This document shows, piece after piece, positions 50,846-60,732 of a DNA stretch of 64,000 nucleotides; positions within the stretch are counted from its first letter, which is position 1; each line of letters opens with the position of its first letter. The DNA lies in the NCBI RefSeq assembly GCF_004661485.1, contig NZ_PQVH01000006.1, forward strand, positions 62,001 through 126,000, in the 5' to 3' direction. The position numbers were made by a program, and so were the translations under genes. The DNA comes from Methylotenera oryzisoli. GTDB lineage: Bacteria; Pseudomonadota; Gammaproteobacteria; Burkholderiales; Methylophilaceae. The notes beneath the pieces are model-generated. The model was given only the letters and a program-made list of their open reading frames with translations, searched no databases and was not told the DNA's origin.

Positions 50846-53166
50846 GCCAGCGCAGTCTAAATAGTCTGCCTCTGATCTTGGCAACGCTGCCGCCTTGCCT
50901 TGCCTTCTTCGTACAATGGGAATATGGAAATGACGTGCAGCCGTTTGCATGGTTTCTGTTTTATCCCGCAGTTTTTCTAAGCGCGTGGCTAGGTGGCTTG
51001 CGTGGCGGATTACTCGCTACCTTCACTTCTGTCGCCATCGTCTGGTGGTTTTTCATCCCTCCCGTATTTTCATTCAGCCTGCAAAGCCCTGTTTCACTGA
51101 TTTCTATCGGCGTGTTTACACTGATGGGGGTTGTTTTTAGCGTGGTGCTGGGTCGCCAGCGCAAATTTATCCAAGAGGTTGCACAGGCAAATGCGTCTTT
51201 ACTGTATAGCGAAGAACGTTATCGCATGTTATTTAATTCGATGGATGAAGGCTTCTGCGTGATTGATATGCTTTATGACGCGGATGGCAAGGCGATTGAT
51301 TATCGCTTTTTAGAAATCAACCAAGCTTTTGAAAACCAAACGGGGCTAAAGCAAGCTTTGGGCAAGACGATTCGTGAGATGGTGCCCAATCATGATACGT
51401 ATTGGTTTGAAATCTACGGCAAAGTAGCACTCACGGGCGAAGCCATTCGCTTTGAAAACCGAGCCAATGCGATGAACCGGCATTACGATGTGTTTGCATC
51501 ACGCATCGGGGGGGATGGTAGCACGCAAGTAGGCATTCTCTTTAAAGATGTCACCGAGCGTAAGAAAAACGAGCAGGCGCTGGTTTCAGCTAAAGAGCAA
51601 GCAGAGCTTGCGAATCGTGCCAAAGACTCCTTTCTTGCCACCATGAGCCATGAAATACGCACACCGCTAACTGGTATGCTGGGCATGCTGGAAGTGCTCT
51701 CCTTAACGCCCCTAGACCATGAGCAGAACGAAACACTACAAGCTGCCTGGGATTCCGGCAGAAGCTTGTTACGCATTGTGAGTGACATTCTGGACTGGTC
51801 AAAAATCGAAGCAGGAAAACTGGAGCTATCACCGCGTGCTACGCACATTCACCAGTTATTGCAAGAAGTAGATAACACGTATTCACGCGTCGCCAGCGCA
51901 AAAAGCCTCATGATTGTGCAGCACTCAGACCCGCGGCTCAGCCCAGCACATATAGTTGATCCGTTACGGTTATCACAAGTATTAAATAACTTTGTGAGCA
52001 ATGCGATTAAATTTACCGAACATGGTGGAGTTGAAATCCGAGCCGAACTAGTCAGCCAGCAGGAGAATAGCGAAACCATACGCTTCTCTGTAAAGGATAC
52101 CGGCATTGGCATGAGTAAAGAGGTGCAGCAGCACCTATTCCAGCGCTATCGTCAGGAAAGTGCAGATACCGCACGCATGTACGGCGGTACTGGCTTGGGG
52201 CTCGCTATTTGCCGCCGCTTGGCCGAGTTTATGGACGGTAAAATTGAGTTAGAAAGCGAACTAGGTCACGGCTCTACTTTTAGCCTTACTTTAACGCTGC
52301 CTGTTTCTAGCGCTTTAGCAGAGACCTTGCACAGCCAGCACCCAGAAGTAGCAAGAAGGAACGTGCAGCCTTTATTTGACTATAACAACCACGCCCCTCT
52401 TATCCTCGCAGTAGATGACCACCCCATCAACCGCAACTTGTTAGCACGCCAGCTCAAATTGCTTGGTTTACGTTCTAAAACTGCTGAAAATGGACAATCG
52501 GCACTGGCCATGTGGCGAAATGGCGGTTTTAACATGGTCATCACCGACTGTCACATGCCAGAAATGGATGGTTATGATTTTGCTCAAGCCATACGCAAAA
52601 TTGAGGCAGAAGATGCCAGACCACGCACACCAATCGTTGCCTGGACGGCAAATGCGCTAGCTGAAGAAAATGAACGCTGCAAACTCGCAGGCATGGATGA
52701 CTTATTAGTGAAGCCCGCCAATTTAACGCAATTGAAAGAGGTGCTCATTAAATGGCTCAACATTTCAGCAAACGATGAGCACCAAAGTGAAGTTTCGATC
52801 TCTGCATTCACCAGCCATAACAACAGCCCCATCGACTTTGATATATTGAAAGAAGTGGTACCCGACAGCATTGAGCAAACTCAGGTACTCACAGAGTTTC
52901 TGACCTATATTCGTGGAGATAATCCTAAACTGATAGAAGCGCTAGAGCAAGGTGATCAAGCCAGTGCACAGCGCATGGCACACCGCCTGAAAGGGTCTAG
53001 CCGCATGGTAGGCGCAACACAGCTCACCAAAATATATACCTTCATAGAGCTGGCGGCAAAAGGCAAAGAGCTCGCTAATCTTCAAACAACAACGGCGGCA
53101 TTAAATGAAGCCATACAGCAGTTTGAAACATGCCTACTTGCAATAAAAACCCCAAAAACAAAATAA
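50842..53166 (+). CDS. hybrid histidine kinase, DUF4118-PAS-HK-REC-HPt
   Basis: A 774-residue membrane kinase. Four membrane helices in a KdpD-like DUF4118 region (about 10-105) precede PAS (about 120-245), HisKA (MSHEIRTPLTGM), HATPase (NFVSNAIKF, DTGIGM, GGTGLGLAICRRL), REC (AVDDHPINR, ITDCHMPEMDG, LVKPANL) and a C-terminal HPt (RMAHRLKGSSRMVGA). This is a full four-step phosphorelay in one chain, like BvgS or ArcB. It is followed within 15 bases by a REC-EAL gene, its likely output. The ATG overlaps the TGA of the small upstream ORF. Confidence 0.92.
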   Translation: MSQRSLNSLPLILATLPPCLAFFVQWEYGNDVQPFAWFLFYPAVFLSAWLGGLRGGLLATFTSVAIVWWFFIPPVFSFSLQSPVSLISIGVFTLMGVVFSVVLGRQRKFIQEVAQANASLLYSEERYRMLFNSMDEGFCVIDMLYDADGKAIDYRFLEINQAFENQTGLKQALGKTIREMVPNHDTYWFEIYGKVALTGEAIRFENRANAMNRHYDVFASRIGGDGSTQVGILFKDVTERKKNEQALVSAKEQAELANRAKDSFLATMSHEIRTPLTGMLGMLEVLSLTPLDHEQNETLQAAWDSGRSLLRIVSDILDWSKIEAGKLELSPRATHIHQLLQEVDNTYSRVASAKSLMIVQHSDPRLSPAHIVDPLRLSQVLNNFVSNAIKFTEHGGVEIRAELVSQQENSETIRFSVKDTGIGMSKEVQQHLFQRYRQESADTARMYGGTGLGLAICRRLAEFMDGKIELESELGHGSTFSLTLTLPVSSALAETLHSQHPEVARRNVQPLFDYNNHAPLILAVDDHPINRNLLARQLKLLGLRSKTAENGQSALAMWRNGGFNMVITDCHMPEMDGYDFAQAIRKIEAEDARPRTPIVAWTANALAEENERCKLAGMDDLLVKPANLTQLKEVLIKWLNISANDEHQSEVSISAFTSHNNSPIDFDILKEVVPDSIEQTQVLTEFLTYIRGDNPKLIEALEQGDQASAQRMAHRLKGSSRMVGATQLTKIYTFIELAAKGKELANLQTTTAALNEAIQQFETCLLAIKTPKTK

Positions 53167-53180
53167 AAAGTGGAAAAATC

Positions 53181-54371
53181 ATGCAAACGAAAGAGCTCAA
53201 TATTTTAGTAGTTGAAGACGATGATTTTCAGCGTCAAATGGTCATTAATATGCTGCGTTCACTGGGGGTGGGCTCGATACATGATGCAGAAAACGGCCAG
53301 CTAGCCATTGAAATGGTGCGTGGAAATACTGAAAAACTGGTCGATATTATTATCTGCGACTTAAACATGCCAGAGATGGACGGCTTAGAGTTCTTACGCC
53401 ACTTAAGCCAGGAGCGCCACAACGTTTCTATTATCCTGATGAGCGCACTCGGTGGCAGGCTGCTGGGCTCGGCGGCACGGATGGCAAAAATGTATGGCAT
53501 AAAATTGCTCGGCGCCATTGAAAAACCCGTTGCACTAGTACAGCTCAAAAGCATGCTACTTAAATATGAACGCTCGGAAAATAAATGGCTAGACGCAGCA
53601 AGCATTGCAGATGGTTTTATGCTGAAAGATATCCTGCAAGGAATCGAAGCCGATGAGTTTGAGCCATTCTTTCAGCCTAAGATAGATTTAGCCACCGATC
53701 AACTTGTAGGCGCTGAGGTATTGGCACGCTGGAACCACCCCAGACTGGGCGTGGTTGGCCCTCATGGCTTTATCCCACAGCTTGAGCAAACTAATAATAT
53801 TGAAGGCCTAACCTTTATGATGCTGGAAAAAGCCTCCCTCGCCCTGCGCGATTTTCACGATAAAGGCCATACCTTTAGTCTATCCGTGAATATCTCGCTA
53901 GCCTCACTGGATGACACTGCATTTGCCGACAAAATTACGCGTATCGTCCGAGAGGTCGGGCTTGAGCCTAACCACATTATTTTAGAAATCACCGAGACTG
54001 CGGCGATGTCATATGCCGCACATGCTCTGGAGAATCTAACGCGTTTATGCATGAAAGGATTCACGCTATCCATTGACGACTACGGCACCGGCTACTCCAC
54101 CATGCAGCAACTGACGCGCATTGCATTTAGTGAGCTTAAGATTGATCAGTCTTTCGTAACCGATTTATCAGATAGCGAAGCAATGCGTATCGTGGTTGAA
54201 TCCAGCATAGAAATGGCACATAAACTACAGGTTAAAAGTGTGGCCGAAGGCGTAGAAACACAAAAAGACTGGAATACACTGAAGCGCTTGGGTTGTGATA
54301 CTGCACAGGGCTTCTTTATAGCTAAACCAATGAATCTGGCCTCATTTGTAGATTTTGTGCACAATAATTAA
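53181..54371 (+). CDS. REC-EAL c-di-GMP phosphodiesterase (PvrR-like)
   Basis: A 396-residue response regulator. REC is complete (VVEDDDFQR, phospho-Asp in IICDLNMPEMDG, Lys in IEKPVAL). The EAL domain has EVLARW, VNIS, ITE, DDYG, KID, AEGVE and QGF, so hydrolysis of c-di-GMP is expected, switched by phosphorylation. No GGDEF is present. I start at the ATG at 53181, after the hybrid kinase stop, with a GGAAA upstream; an earlier start would overlap the kinase. The pair forms a phosphorelay-to-c-di-GMP unit. Confidence 0.92.
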   Translation: MQTKELNILVVEDDDFQRQMVINMLRSLGVGSIHDAENGQLAIEMVRGNTEKLVDIIICDLNMPEMDGLEFLRHLSQERHNVSIILMSALGGRLLGSAARMAKMYGIKLLGAIEKPVALVQLKSMLLKYERSENKWLDAASIADGFMLKDILQGIEADEFEPFFQPKIDLATDQLVGAEVLARWNHPRLGVVGPHGFIPQLEQTNNIEGLTFMMLEKASLALRDFHDKGHTFSLSVNISLASLDDTAFADKITRIVREVGLEPNHIILEITETAAMSYAAHALENLTRLCMKGFTLSIDDYGTGYSTMQQLTRIAFSELKIDQSFVTDLSDSEAMRIVVESSIEMAHKLQVKSVAEGVETQKDWNTLKRLGCDTAQGFFIAKPMNLASFVDFVHNN

Positions 54372-54436
54372 ACGATTAGGCTAGCTTTAGATTGATCTAC
54401 AGTTTTCTTCCGCGCTCGCCGCTGTAGGCACTACAC

Positions 54437-54464
54437 GCTGCATCGCAGGTTAAGGTGATGCAGC
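54437..54464. terminator. hairpin between convergent signalling genes
   Basis: GCTGCATC and GATGCAGC pair (8 bp, 12-base loop) between the REC-EAL and CHASE-GGDEF genes. There is no T-run; position suggests shared termination. Confidence 0.45.
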
Positions 54465-54474
54465 CAAAAGACGA

Positions 54475-55836
54475 CTACTTCTGATAAAAGTTAAAGCGGT
54501 TACGGCCTTGCGCTTTGGAGTCATACAGAGCGATATCCGCTTCCTTCAACAGTTCTTTAATGCTGACAGGATGCGCTGGGTCGTAAACCGAAATCCCTAT
54601 GCTTAAGTGTATTGTGATTTCTTTATCCAGCACTAACCAGGGGCTAGCGAACACCTCAGTCAGCTTATTTGCGATTGCATGGACATTGTCTAAAACTTTA
54701 AACTCTTTCAGCAGCACAATAAACTCATCGCCGCCTACGCGGCTCACGGTATCAGTATCACGCAACGTGGCTTTAATGCCATTAGCCACGGTTTTAATCA
54801 CCTCATCCCCAAAATCATGGCCATAAGTATCGTTAATTTTTTTGAAATAATCGATATCAATAATGAGGATTGCCATCATTTTGTGTAAACGGTTACAGGC
54901 GTAATAAGCCGCATCCATACGATCCTGCAACAGCCTGCGGTTTGGCAGATGCGTCAAACTATCCAGCATGGCTTGTTCAGATAGCCTGCGCATTGCGTGA
55001 ATCATGCGATAAACCATTACCCCACATAACAAACTGAATAAAACCCCAATGATCTGGTAAACAAACAATTGATTGGTAAATGTGTTGGTATGGTTTTTAA
55101 TCGCCCACTCCCATTTGCCATTGGGCACGATACTAGTCTGCTTATAAGTGTTTTTATCGGCAAACAACTGTGGATCCCCATAAAACACTTGCTTACTCTC
55201 ATAGGAGCGGATAGCGAATTGATGATTTTTGGGAGTGTTTTTGAAGGCTGCATCTAAAAACTCATCGGTATCGATGACCGTAGACATGATTCCCCAATAC
55301 TGATCATCTAAGTATATCGGGTAGCGATAAACAAAGCCCTTGCCGCCTTGTATTAAGTCAATAGGGCCATCAAACACGCCTTGGCGAGTATCAACAGCCT
55401 GCTTCACCTTGGGCCATTGTTTGGGAATATCGCGGAAATCCTTACCTATTACTTTTAGATTATTAGCCTCAGGGTATACATAAGTGATTTTGTAACCCAC
55501 GGCCACACCCAAATTACGGACATGTTTAGAGCGCTCCCATAAATCTTTAAGGATGAATTTAATTTTCTCGGGGCGCAGGTCATCTCTATATGCTGAGATA
55601 AAACTGGCCATGCCATTAGAAATAAACAAAAGTGAATTTAATTCACGGTCTACTTCAGTCCAAAGCAAATTGCCATAAACAGACGACTTTAGCGTTTCAT
55701 CTGCCTTCAACTTCTGCTTTTGCAAATTAAGAAAGTGATTTAGGAAAAGAAATACAACTAGCGCAGTGATCACAGCGGCTACGAGGCACTTAAGATTCCA
55801 TCTCTTATCTGAACTCATAAATTTCGTCTGTATCAA
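54475..55836 (-). CDS. CHASE-GGDEF diguanylate cyclase
   Basis: A 453-residue membrane cyclase. A membrane helix (about 14-33) leads to a periplasmic CHASE-type sensor (about 60-245, with VDRELNSLLFISNGMASF and PEANNLKVIG), a second helix (about 255-275), and GGDEF. GGDEF is intact with I-site RDTD. There is no EAL domain, so it should only make c-di-GMP. The start may be the ATG at 55836 or the one at 55818 (MSSDKRWN). It is convergent with a dedicated phosphodiesterase gene. Confidence 0.88.
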   Translation of the reverse strand: MIQTKFMSSDKRWNLKCLVAAVITALVVFLFLNHFLNLQKQKLKADETLKSSVYGNLLWTEVDRELNSLLFISNGMASFISAYRDDLRPEKIKFILKDLWERSKHVRNLGVAVGYKITYVYPEANNLKVIGKDFRDIPKQWPKVKQAVDTRQGVFDGPIDLIQGGKGFVYRYPIYLDDQYWGIMSTVIDTDEFLDAAFKNTPKNHQFAIRSYESKQVFYGDPQLFADKNTYKQTSIVPNGKWEWAIKNHTNTFTNQLFVYQIIGVLFSLLCGVMVYRMIHAMRRLSEQAMLDSLTHLPNRRLLQDRMDAAYYACNRLHKMMAILIIDIDYFKKINDTYGHDFGDEVIKTVANGIKATLRDTDTVSRVGGDEFIVLLKEFKVLDNVHAIANKLTEVFASPWLVLDKEITIHLSIGISVYDPAHPVSIKELLKEADIALYDSKAQGRNRFNFYQK

Positions 55837-56117
55837 TGGTTTATATATGCAATAGCATCAGTAACAACGGCTTGTAAGGAACCTTCTTGGGCCGACAATC
55901 TTCCATTATCGGCTAAGCTCAAAGCTTATTTGAGACTTACTAGCATAGTAACATTACTAAAAAATTGTTTAACAAATTGTTGCCTGCGCTCAGCCCTAAA
56001 CACAACGACACAAACCCAAAGCACCAACTACATCAGTCTAGTTACATTTGCCAATTGTTCATTTAAATGAAAAGTAATTTACCATTTAACCATCTAGTGC
56101 ACAAGTTTTCATCTCCG

Positions 56118-56135
56118 TATAGTGGAACCGTTCCA
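56118..56135 (+). promoter_or_regulatory. promoter -10 with overlapping palindrome, isochorismatase gene
   Basis: TATAGT (56118-56123) runs into TGGAACCGTTCCA (56123-56135), a dyad that would cover the start of transcription. This suggests a repressor site. The 55837-56117 stretch is otherwise featureless to me. Confidence 0.4.
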
Positions 56136-56184
56136 GCAACAAACAAATTAAAACACTAAACATTATTAAAAAAGGGAAATGAAA

Positions 56185-56811
56185 ATGAACAAACCATACG
56201 TACGTCTAGACCGCGATAACGCAGTAGTGTTACTAGTAGATCACCAAGCAGGCCTGTTATCTTTAGTGCGTGATATTGAGCCAGACCGCTTTAAGAACAA
56301 TGTGTTGGCGCTAGCAGATGCTGCTAAGTACTTTAAGTTACCAACGATATTAACCACTAGCTTTGAGAATGGCCCGAATGGTCCGTTGATGCCAGAGTTG
56401 AAAGCGATGTTCCCAGATGCACCATTCATTCCACGTCCAGGCCAGATCAATGCGTGGGATAACGAAGATTTTGTGAAAGCGGTTAAAGCCACAGGTAAGA
56501 AGCAATTGATTATTGCTGGTGTGGTGACTGAGGTATGCGTGGCGTTCCCGGCATTGGCTGCGATTGAAGAAGGGTTTGAGGTGTTTGTGGTAGCGGATGC
56601 TTCCGGTACGTTTAATGAAATGACACGTGATGCGGCATGGCAACGCATGGCAGCAGCTGGTGCGCAATTTATGACATGGTTCGGTGTGGCTTGTGAGTTA
56701 CATCGTGACTGGCGTAATGATGTGGAAGGTTTGGCGACTTTGTTATCTAACCATATCCCGGATTATCGTAATCTCATTACTTCTTTTAACGCGCAAAGCG
56801 GTAGTAAATAG
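56185..56811 (+). CDS. isochorismatase-family hydrolase (YcaC-like)
   Basis: A cysteine hydrolase of about 208 residues. The catalytic set is visible: Asp in LLVDHQAGLL near residue 19, Lys in GKKQLIIAG and Cys in VVTEVCVAFPAL near residue 117. It is close to the YcaC group, whose physiological substrate is unknown. The ATG at 56185 has GGGA seven bases upstream; one at 56179 is too close to it. Codon choice is noticeably uniform (many GCG/GTT/GGT), suggesting strong expression. A palindrome in the promoter implies control. Confidence 0.88.
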   Translation: MNKPYVRLDRDNAVVLLVDHQAGLLSLVRDIEPDRFKNNVLALADAAKYFKLPTILTTSFENGPNGPLMPELKAMFPDAPFIPRPGQINAWDNEDFVKAVKATGKKQLIIAGVVTEVCVAFPALAAIEEGFEVFVVADASGTFNEMTRDAAWQRMAAAGAQFMTWFGVACELHRDWRNDVEGLATLLSNHIPDYRNLITSFNAQSGSK

Positions 56812-56822
56812 TGCATCAAACC

Positions 56823-56844
56823 AGAAGGGGAATATTCCCCTTCT
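56823..56844. terminator. perfect 22-base palindrome after the hydrolase gene
   Basis: Arms AGAAGGGGAAT and ATTCCCCTTCT abut without a loop, 12 bases past the stop. A strong hairpin is expected; no T-run follows. Confidence 0.6.
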
Positions 56845-56906
56845 GCCCCGCTTGTTATTTGCCTAAATTAACTCGCCATTAAACCTGCATTTTAGAATTT
56901 TTAATC

Positions 56907-58421
56907 ATGACCAAACAAATCAAAACAACTGGCGTGGTACCCATGCGCTTAACGGCAGCGATGATGGCCGGTGCAATCACTTTTCCAGCCTTAGCCGCAG
57001 ATTACATCGTTGCCGACAACCAGCAACATGACGCACAATTCGTGCATCCTCATGAATCTATCCTCGCTGAGGATGTACCATTTGGGGCGCCAAATGCTAA
57101 GCCACCGCCTTATACCATCCTGCGCTACACCGAGCGCTATTCATATCTGGCAGACCCTGCAAAACGCATAGACCCTTTTGATACCTACAAATACATTCCG
57201 TTAGCCCCTGAAAATACTGAAAGCTACCTCTCTTTCGGCGGCGAAATACGGGAGCGTTATGAGCAGTATCACAATCAAGCCTTTGGCATCAAAGGTGCAG
57301 CCAGTGACCATTATGGCTTACAGAGAATCATGCTGCATGCGGACCTGCATGCAAATGAACGCCTACGCTTCTTTGTGCAAGGCATATCCAGCGTACAGTT
57401 TGGCGGCGAGCAAAAGCTAGACGTAAACCAGAACCCGCTCGACCTACAGCAAGCCTTTGTTGACTATACCTTTGGTGACCCAAGCCCGAATGGGAACAGG
57501 CAAACCGTACGTGCCGGCAGATTCTCCATGAGTTACGGCTCTGGTAGATTGATTGCCACCCGCGCTGGGCCCAATACCCAACTGAAATTTGATGGCTTAC
57601 AGTTTATTCACTCTAACGAAGGTAATAAGAAACTGTATGCGTTTATTGCCCGCCCGGTAAAAGAAGATAGATACGAGGCCGACAGGCCAAATCAGGCGCA
57701 AAGTTTTAGTGGCATTTATGCCAGCACGCCCTTAAATGCCACATCTGGCGCCAGTGTGGATGCTTATTACCTCAACTACCGTAATGAAGAAGCGGCATAT
57801 GTGGGTGCCAAAGGGGTTGAGAACAGGCACACCTTAGGCATGCGCTGGTTTGGCAAGACTGGGCAATGGGATTACGACTGGGAAGCTGTGGCGCAATTGG
57901 GCGAAGTTGGTGACCAAGAGATTCGTGCATGGACATTTGCCAGCGATACCGGTTACACCTTTGCTGATACGGCTTGGCATCCGCGCCTAGGCATTAAAGC
58001 AGATATCGCAAGTGGTGACCGCAATAAAAAAGACGGCAAACTAGAAACGTTTAATCCACTATTTTTTAAAGCCAATTATTTCAATGATGCCGCGTTTTTC
58101 CGCCCGGCCAACTTGGCAGACATTCATGCCTCGCTACAGATGCAGCCTAGAGAAGACCTGACCATCACGTTTGGCAGTGACTTCATTTGGAAACATAGCA
58201 AGCAAGATGCAATTTACGCAACCACTGGGCGTGTGCTTTTACCCGCTACAGATGCATCCAAATATGTAGGCACTGCATTAGAAGCCGCAGCCCAATGGAA
58301 AGTTAACCGACACATGGTCGCCACCGCATCCTATGTGCATATGTACACAGGCTCACAAGTAGACAAGGCCGGTGGCGGTGACATTGATTACCTTGCTACT
58401 TGGGTTAGTTTTATTTGGTAG
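56907..58421 (+). CDS. alginate-export family outer-membrane porin
   Basis: A 504-residue barrel protein. A signal peptide ends near PALAAD; the next 100 residues include RYTERYSYLADP and YIPLAPENTESYLSFGGEIRE, typical of the AlgE-like 'alginate export' domain. Alternating aromatic strands continue to a C-terminal TWVSFIW. The name reflects fold only; members also act as general or solute-specific porins, and no alginate genes are nearby. It follows the hydrolase hairpin and may be independently transcribed. Confidence 0.85.
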   Translation: MTKQIKTTGVVPMRLTAAMMAGAITFPALAADYIVADNQQHDAQFVHPHESILAEDVPFGAPNAKPPPYTILRYTERYSYLADPAKRIDPFDTYKYIPLAPENTESYLSFGGEIRERYEQYHNQAFGIKGAASDHYGLQRIMLHADLHANERLRFFVQGISSVQFGGEQKLDVNQNPLDLQQAFVDYTFGDPSPNGNRQTVRAGRFSMSYGSGRLIATRAGPNTQLKFDGLQFIHSNEGNKKLYAFIARPVKEDRYEADRPNQAQSFSGIYASTPLNATSGASVDAYYLNYRNEEAAYVGAKGVENRHTLGMRWFGKTGQWDYDWEAVAQLGEVGDQEIRAWTFASDTGYTFADTAWHPRLGIKADIASGDRNKKDGKLETFNPLFFKANYFNDAAFFRPANLADIHASLQMQPREDLTITFGSDFIWKHSKQDAIYATTGRVLLPATDASKYVGTALEAAAQWKVNRHMVATASYVHMYTGSQVDKAGGGDIDYLATWVSFIW

Positions 58422-58564
58422 CGCCTTAAAAGTTAGCACTATTTCGCGCAAAGGCATGTTGTAGATTTAGATTCTTGCGTGCGCCTAAGGCCTTATCCAG
58501 CCGACCATTGCTGTCATGCTATACTCGCTTCAAACTTTTAACAGGCAATGTTTAAGCACTCACC

Positions 58565-59428
58565 ATGATTCAATATAACCCAAAAGACTGGATTATTTTT
58601 ATCTTCCGTTTTCACGAATCGGATACCTTTAGGCGCCTTATCCCCATGATGATATTCATAGGGCTATACGCTGGCGGCATTGCCTACTTGGAATTAGAGT
58701 TTTGGCAGCTATCCGAAAAAAGCCATGTGAAAAATATCCCGCTAATGCACACCACAGTCGGTTTTGTACTGTCATTATTATTGGCTTACAGAACTAACAC
58801 CGCCTACGAGCGGTGGTGGGAAGGCAGAAAACAATGGGGCGCCCTAGTCAACAACAGCCGCAACCTAGCGCTTAAACTTTCTGCTTATTTACCCGAAGAA
58901 AGTGACCGCAATTTCTTTAGAAAAGCCATTCCGACCTATGCATCGGTACTTTCTAAACATTTAGCCAATGAAGAAGTCAGCCAAGGACTGTTTGAAGGGC
59001 TAGATTTAGAAATCGACCACCACAAACACAGCCCCCTGCAAGTGGCTAGGCTGTTGTTTCAGAAAGCCAATGAGCTATACACCACAGGCAAAATCACAGG
59101 CGACCAGTTTTATATCATTAAAGATGAACTCCAATCGTTCACCGAAGTTTGCGGCGCATGCGAACGCATAAAAAACACACCAATCCCCTATTCTTACAGT
59201 GCATTTATTAAGAAGTTCATCTTCTTTTATGTGATGACACTGCCGTTTGGCTATGTGTTTAATTTGGGTTACTACGTGATTCCAGTGGTCGTGTTTATTT
59301 TCTATGTGCTAGCCAGCTTAGAACTGATTGCCGAAGAAATTGAAGACCCGTTTGGCGGCGATGATAACGACTTACCCACAAAAAAATTGGCTGCGAATAT
59401 CAAAAAACAGGTAGAAGAATTGCTTTAA
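58565..59428 (+). CDS. bestrophin family channel
   Basis: A 287-residue membrane protein of the bestrophin (UPF0187) family. Key stretches are YRTNTAYERWWEGRKQWG after the second helix, NTPIPYSYSAFIKKFIFFY near residue 205, and the acidic EEIEDPFGGDDNDLP near the C-terminus, which matches the cation/anion gate and Ca-like acidic cluster of bestrophins. Bacterial members form pentameric ion channels (family knowledge). No partner gene is evident. Confidence 0.9.
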   Translation: MIQYNPKDWIIFIFRFHESDTFRRLIPMMIFIGLYAGGIAYLELEFWQLSEKSHVKNIPLMHTTVGFVLSLLLAYRTNTAYERWWEGRKQWGALVNNSRNLALKLSAYLPEESDRNFFRKAIPTYASVLSKHLANEEVSQGLFEGLDLEIDHHKHSPLQVARLLFQKANELYTTGKITGDQFYIIKDELQSFTEVCGACERIKNTPIPYSYSAFIKKFIFFYVMTLPFGYVFNLGYYVIPVVVFIFYVLASLELIAEEIEDPFGGDDNDLPTKKLAANIKKQVEELL

Positions 59429-59468
59429 CAATCAATAGCCCACCCTACTTGGCTGCTCAGGTTCAACC

Positions 59469-59990
59469 TCAATCATGCATAGCGTGCGCAGTACCGATGG
59501 CTGTACGCCAGGCCATCACTTTTTGCTCAAACGATAGAGCTGCATGTGCCGGGCTGGTTGATGGTAAGCGCATATAGTGGATAGCAGTATGCTTGCATGT
59601 GGGTAATACGTGCTTTTGATAACACTTTGCTGCTGCAGCACCGTTGAAACACACCCTTGTAATATGCGGGTGCTGCGCTAGAAACGCATTAAAGTCATTC
59701 ACTTCGATTGAGTCGTTTTTAATCGCGGAATCCAGACTACCTTCACGGTAACATGAATGCAAAACATCCCATAATGCAATACCAGCAAGCGTCAGTGCGG
59801 TAACACGTTGCGCATAAGGCGCCTGCGGATCAAACCCAATAAGCTCCCCCATTATCTTCCAAAACGTATTGCGCGTATGCGCATAATATTGCCCAGCCTT
59901 AAGTGATGCCTCCCCAGGCATGCTGCCAAGTATCAGTATGCGTGCAGAGTTATTGGCTATCGGCTCAAAACTTACAATACGAGCGCTCAT
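59469..59990 (-). CDS. hypoxanthine/uracil-DNA glycosylase (UDG family 6-like)
   Basis: A base-excision glycosylase of about 173 residues. It has ILILGSMPGEASLKAGQYYAH near residue 16 (motif A, GSMPG) and LPSTSPAHA near the C-terminus (motif B with SPA). The GSMPG form with Ser-Pro-Ala resembles the hypoxanthine-DNA glycosylases (family 6) acting on deoxyinosine. I start at ATG 59990 (MSARIV), where GGATGAG lies just upstream; 59999 is possible. It stands alone. Confidence 0.85.
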   Translation of the reverse strand: MSARIVSFEPIANNSARILILGSMPGEASLKAGQYYAHTRNTFWKIMGELIGFDPQAPYAQRVTALTLAGIALWDVLHSCYREGSLDSAIKNDSIEVNDFNAFLAQHPHITRVCFNGAAAAKCYQKHVLPTCKHTAIHYMRLPSTSPAHAALSFEQKVMAWRTAIGTAHAMHD

Positions 59991-60157
59991 GGTACTCATC
60001 CGTGAAATAAAACAAGGGTATGCTAGCACCAATGGTGAAAACATTAGCGCGTAAAACTTGCGTCTAAGAAATGAGAAAAGCCGCTAATGAGCGGCTTAAC
60101 ATGCGTTGTTTTATTCATAACGCCGTTGAGAAAAAGCAACCGTTAATACCCACCTCG

Positions 60158-60493
60158 TTAGCGGTAGCCACCGTCATGATCATGGTCTCTATCCTTGTAT
60201 CTATCTCTGTCACCATCTCGGTCTCTGCCATCACCACCGCGACCTCTATATCTGATTTCTTTAGGGTAATGGCTGCGAGGTAAGTCTAGCCAAGGCCCTG
60301 ATCGTGAATGTGAATAACGCCAGTAGTGATTATCGTAATAATAGTAATACCCTTGTTGATAATAATAAGGCTCTGCACCAAACTCCACAACAACAGGCAA
60401 AGCCGGCGCTACAACAACCCTATCTGCGGGAGTAACCACGCAACCACCTAAGAGCAAAACTACAAGTGGTAAAACCATACGCATTTTGGACAT
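60158..60493 (-). CDS. small lipoprotein with RD-rich tail
   Basis: A 111-residue lipoprotein: hydrophobic residues 7-16 end in the lipobox LLGGC (Cys18). The middle is Tyr-rich (YYYQQGYYYYYDNHYW), with the WRYSHSRSGPW pattern of small periplasmic YXW-type proteins, and the C-terminus is a low-complexity run of Arg/Asp/Gly repeats. AAGGAGA lies seven bases before the ATG. Function unknown; a metal- or polyanion-binding tail is possible. An opposite-strand ORF here is a by-product of the repeats. Confidence 0.7.
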   Translation of the reverse strand: MSKMRMVLPLVVLLLGGCVVTPADRVVVAPALPVVVEFGAEPYYYQQGYYYYYDNHYWRYSHSRSGPWLDLPRSHYPKEIRYRGRGGDGRDRDGDRDRYKDRDHDHDGGYR

Positions 60494-60732
60494 TTAACGT
60501 CTCCTTTCGGGCGAGGCATCAAAATCCATCATTACTCACCATTCGCCCTAACAAGCCTGCAAAACTAAAACCACATCTAACACATTGCTATTACAGCCTT
60601 TAGATTCCCTACTTAATAATCTATTTGAATGCCTAAACGGGAGATAGTTTCTTACAATAAAGAATGCGATTCAGAGTATGATTCGCTTAATATTGGTGCA
60701 ATTGTGGCGAAAGCGTTTTAATTAGGGGTGGT

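Noticed and set aside
60071-60283. Hydrophobic 70-codon plus-strand frame resembling a membrane protein
   Set aside because: It is antisense to the RD-rich lipoprotein tail; the repetitive Ile/Ser/Val run is produced by that repeat.
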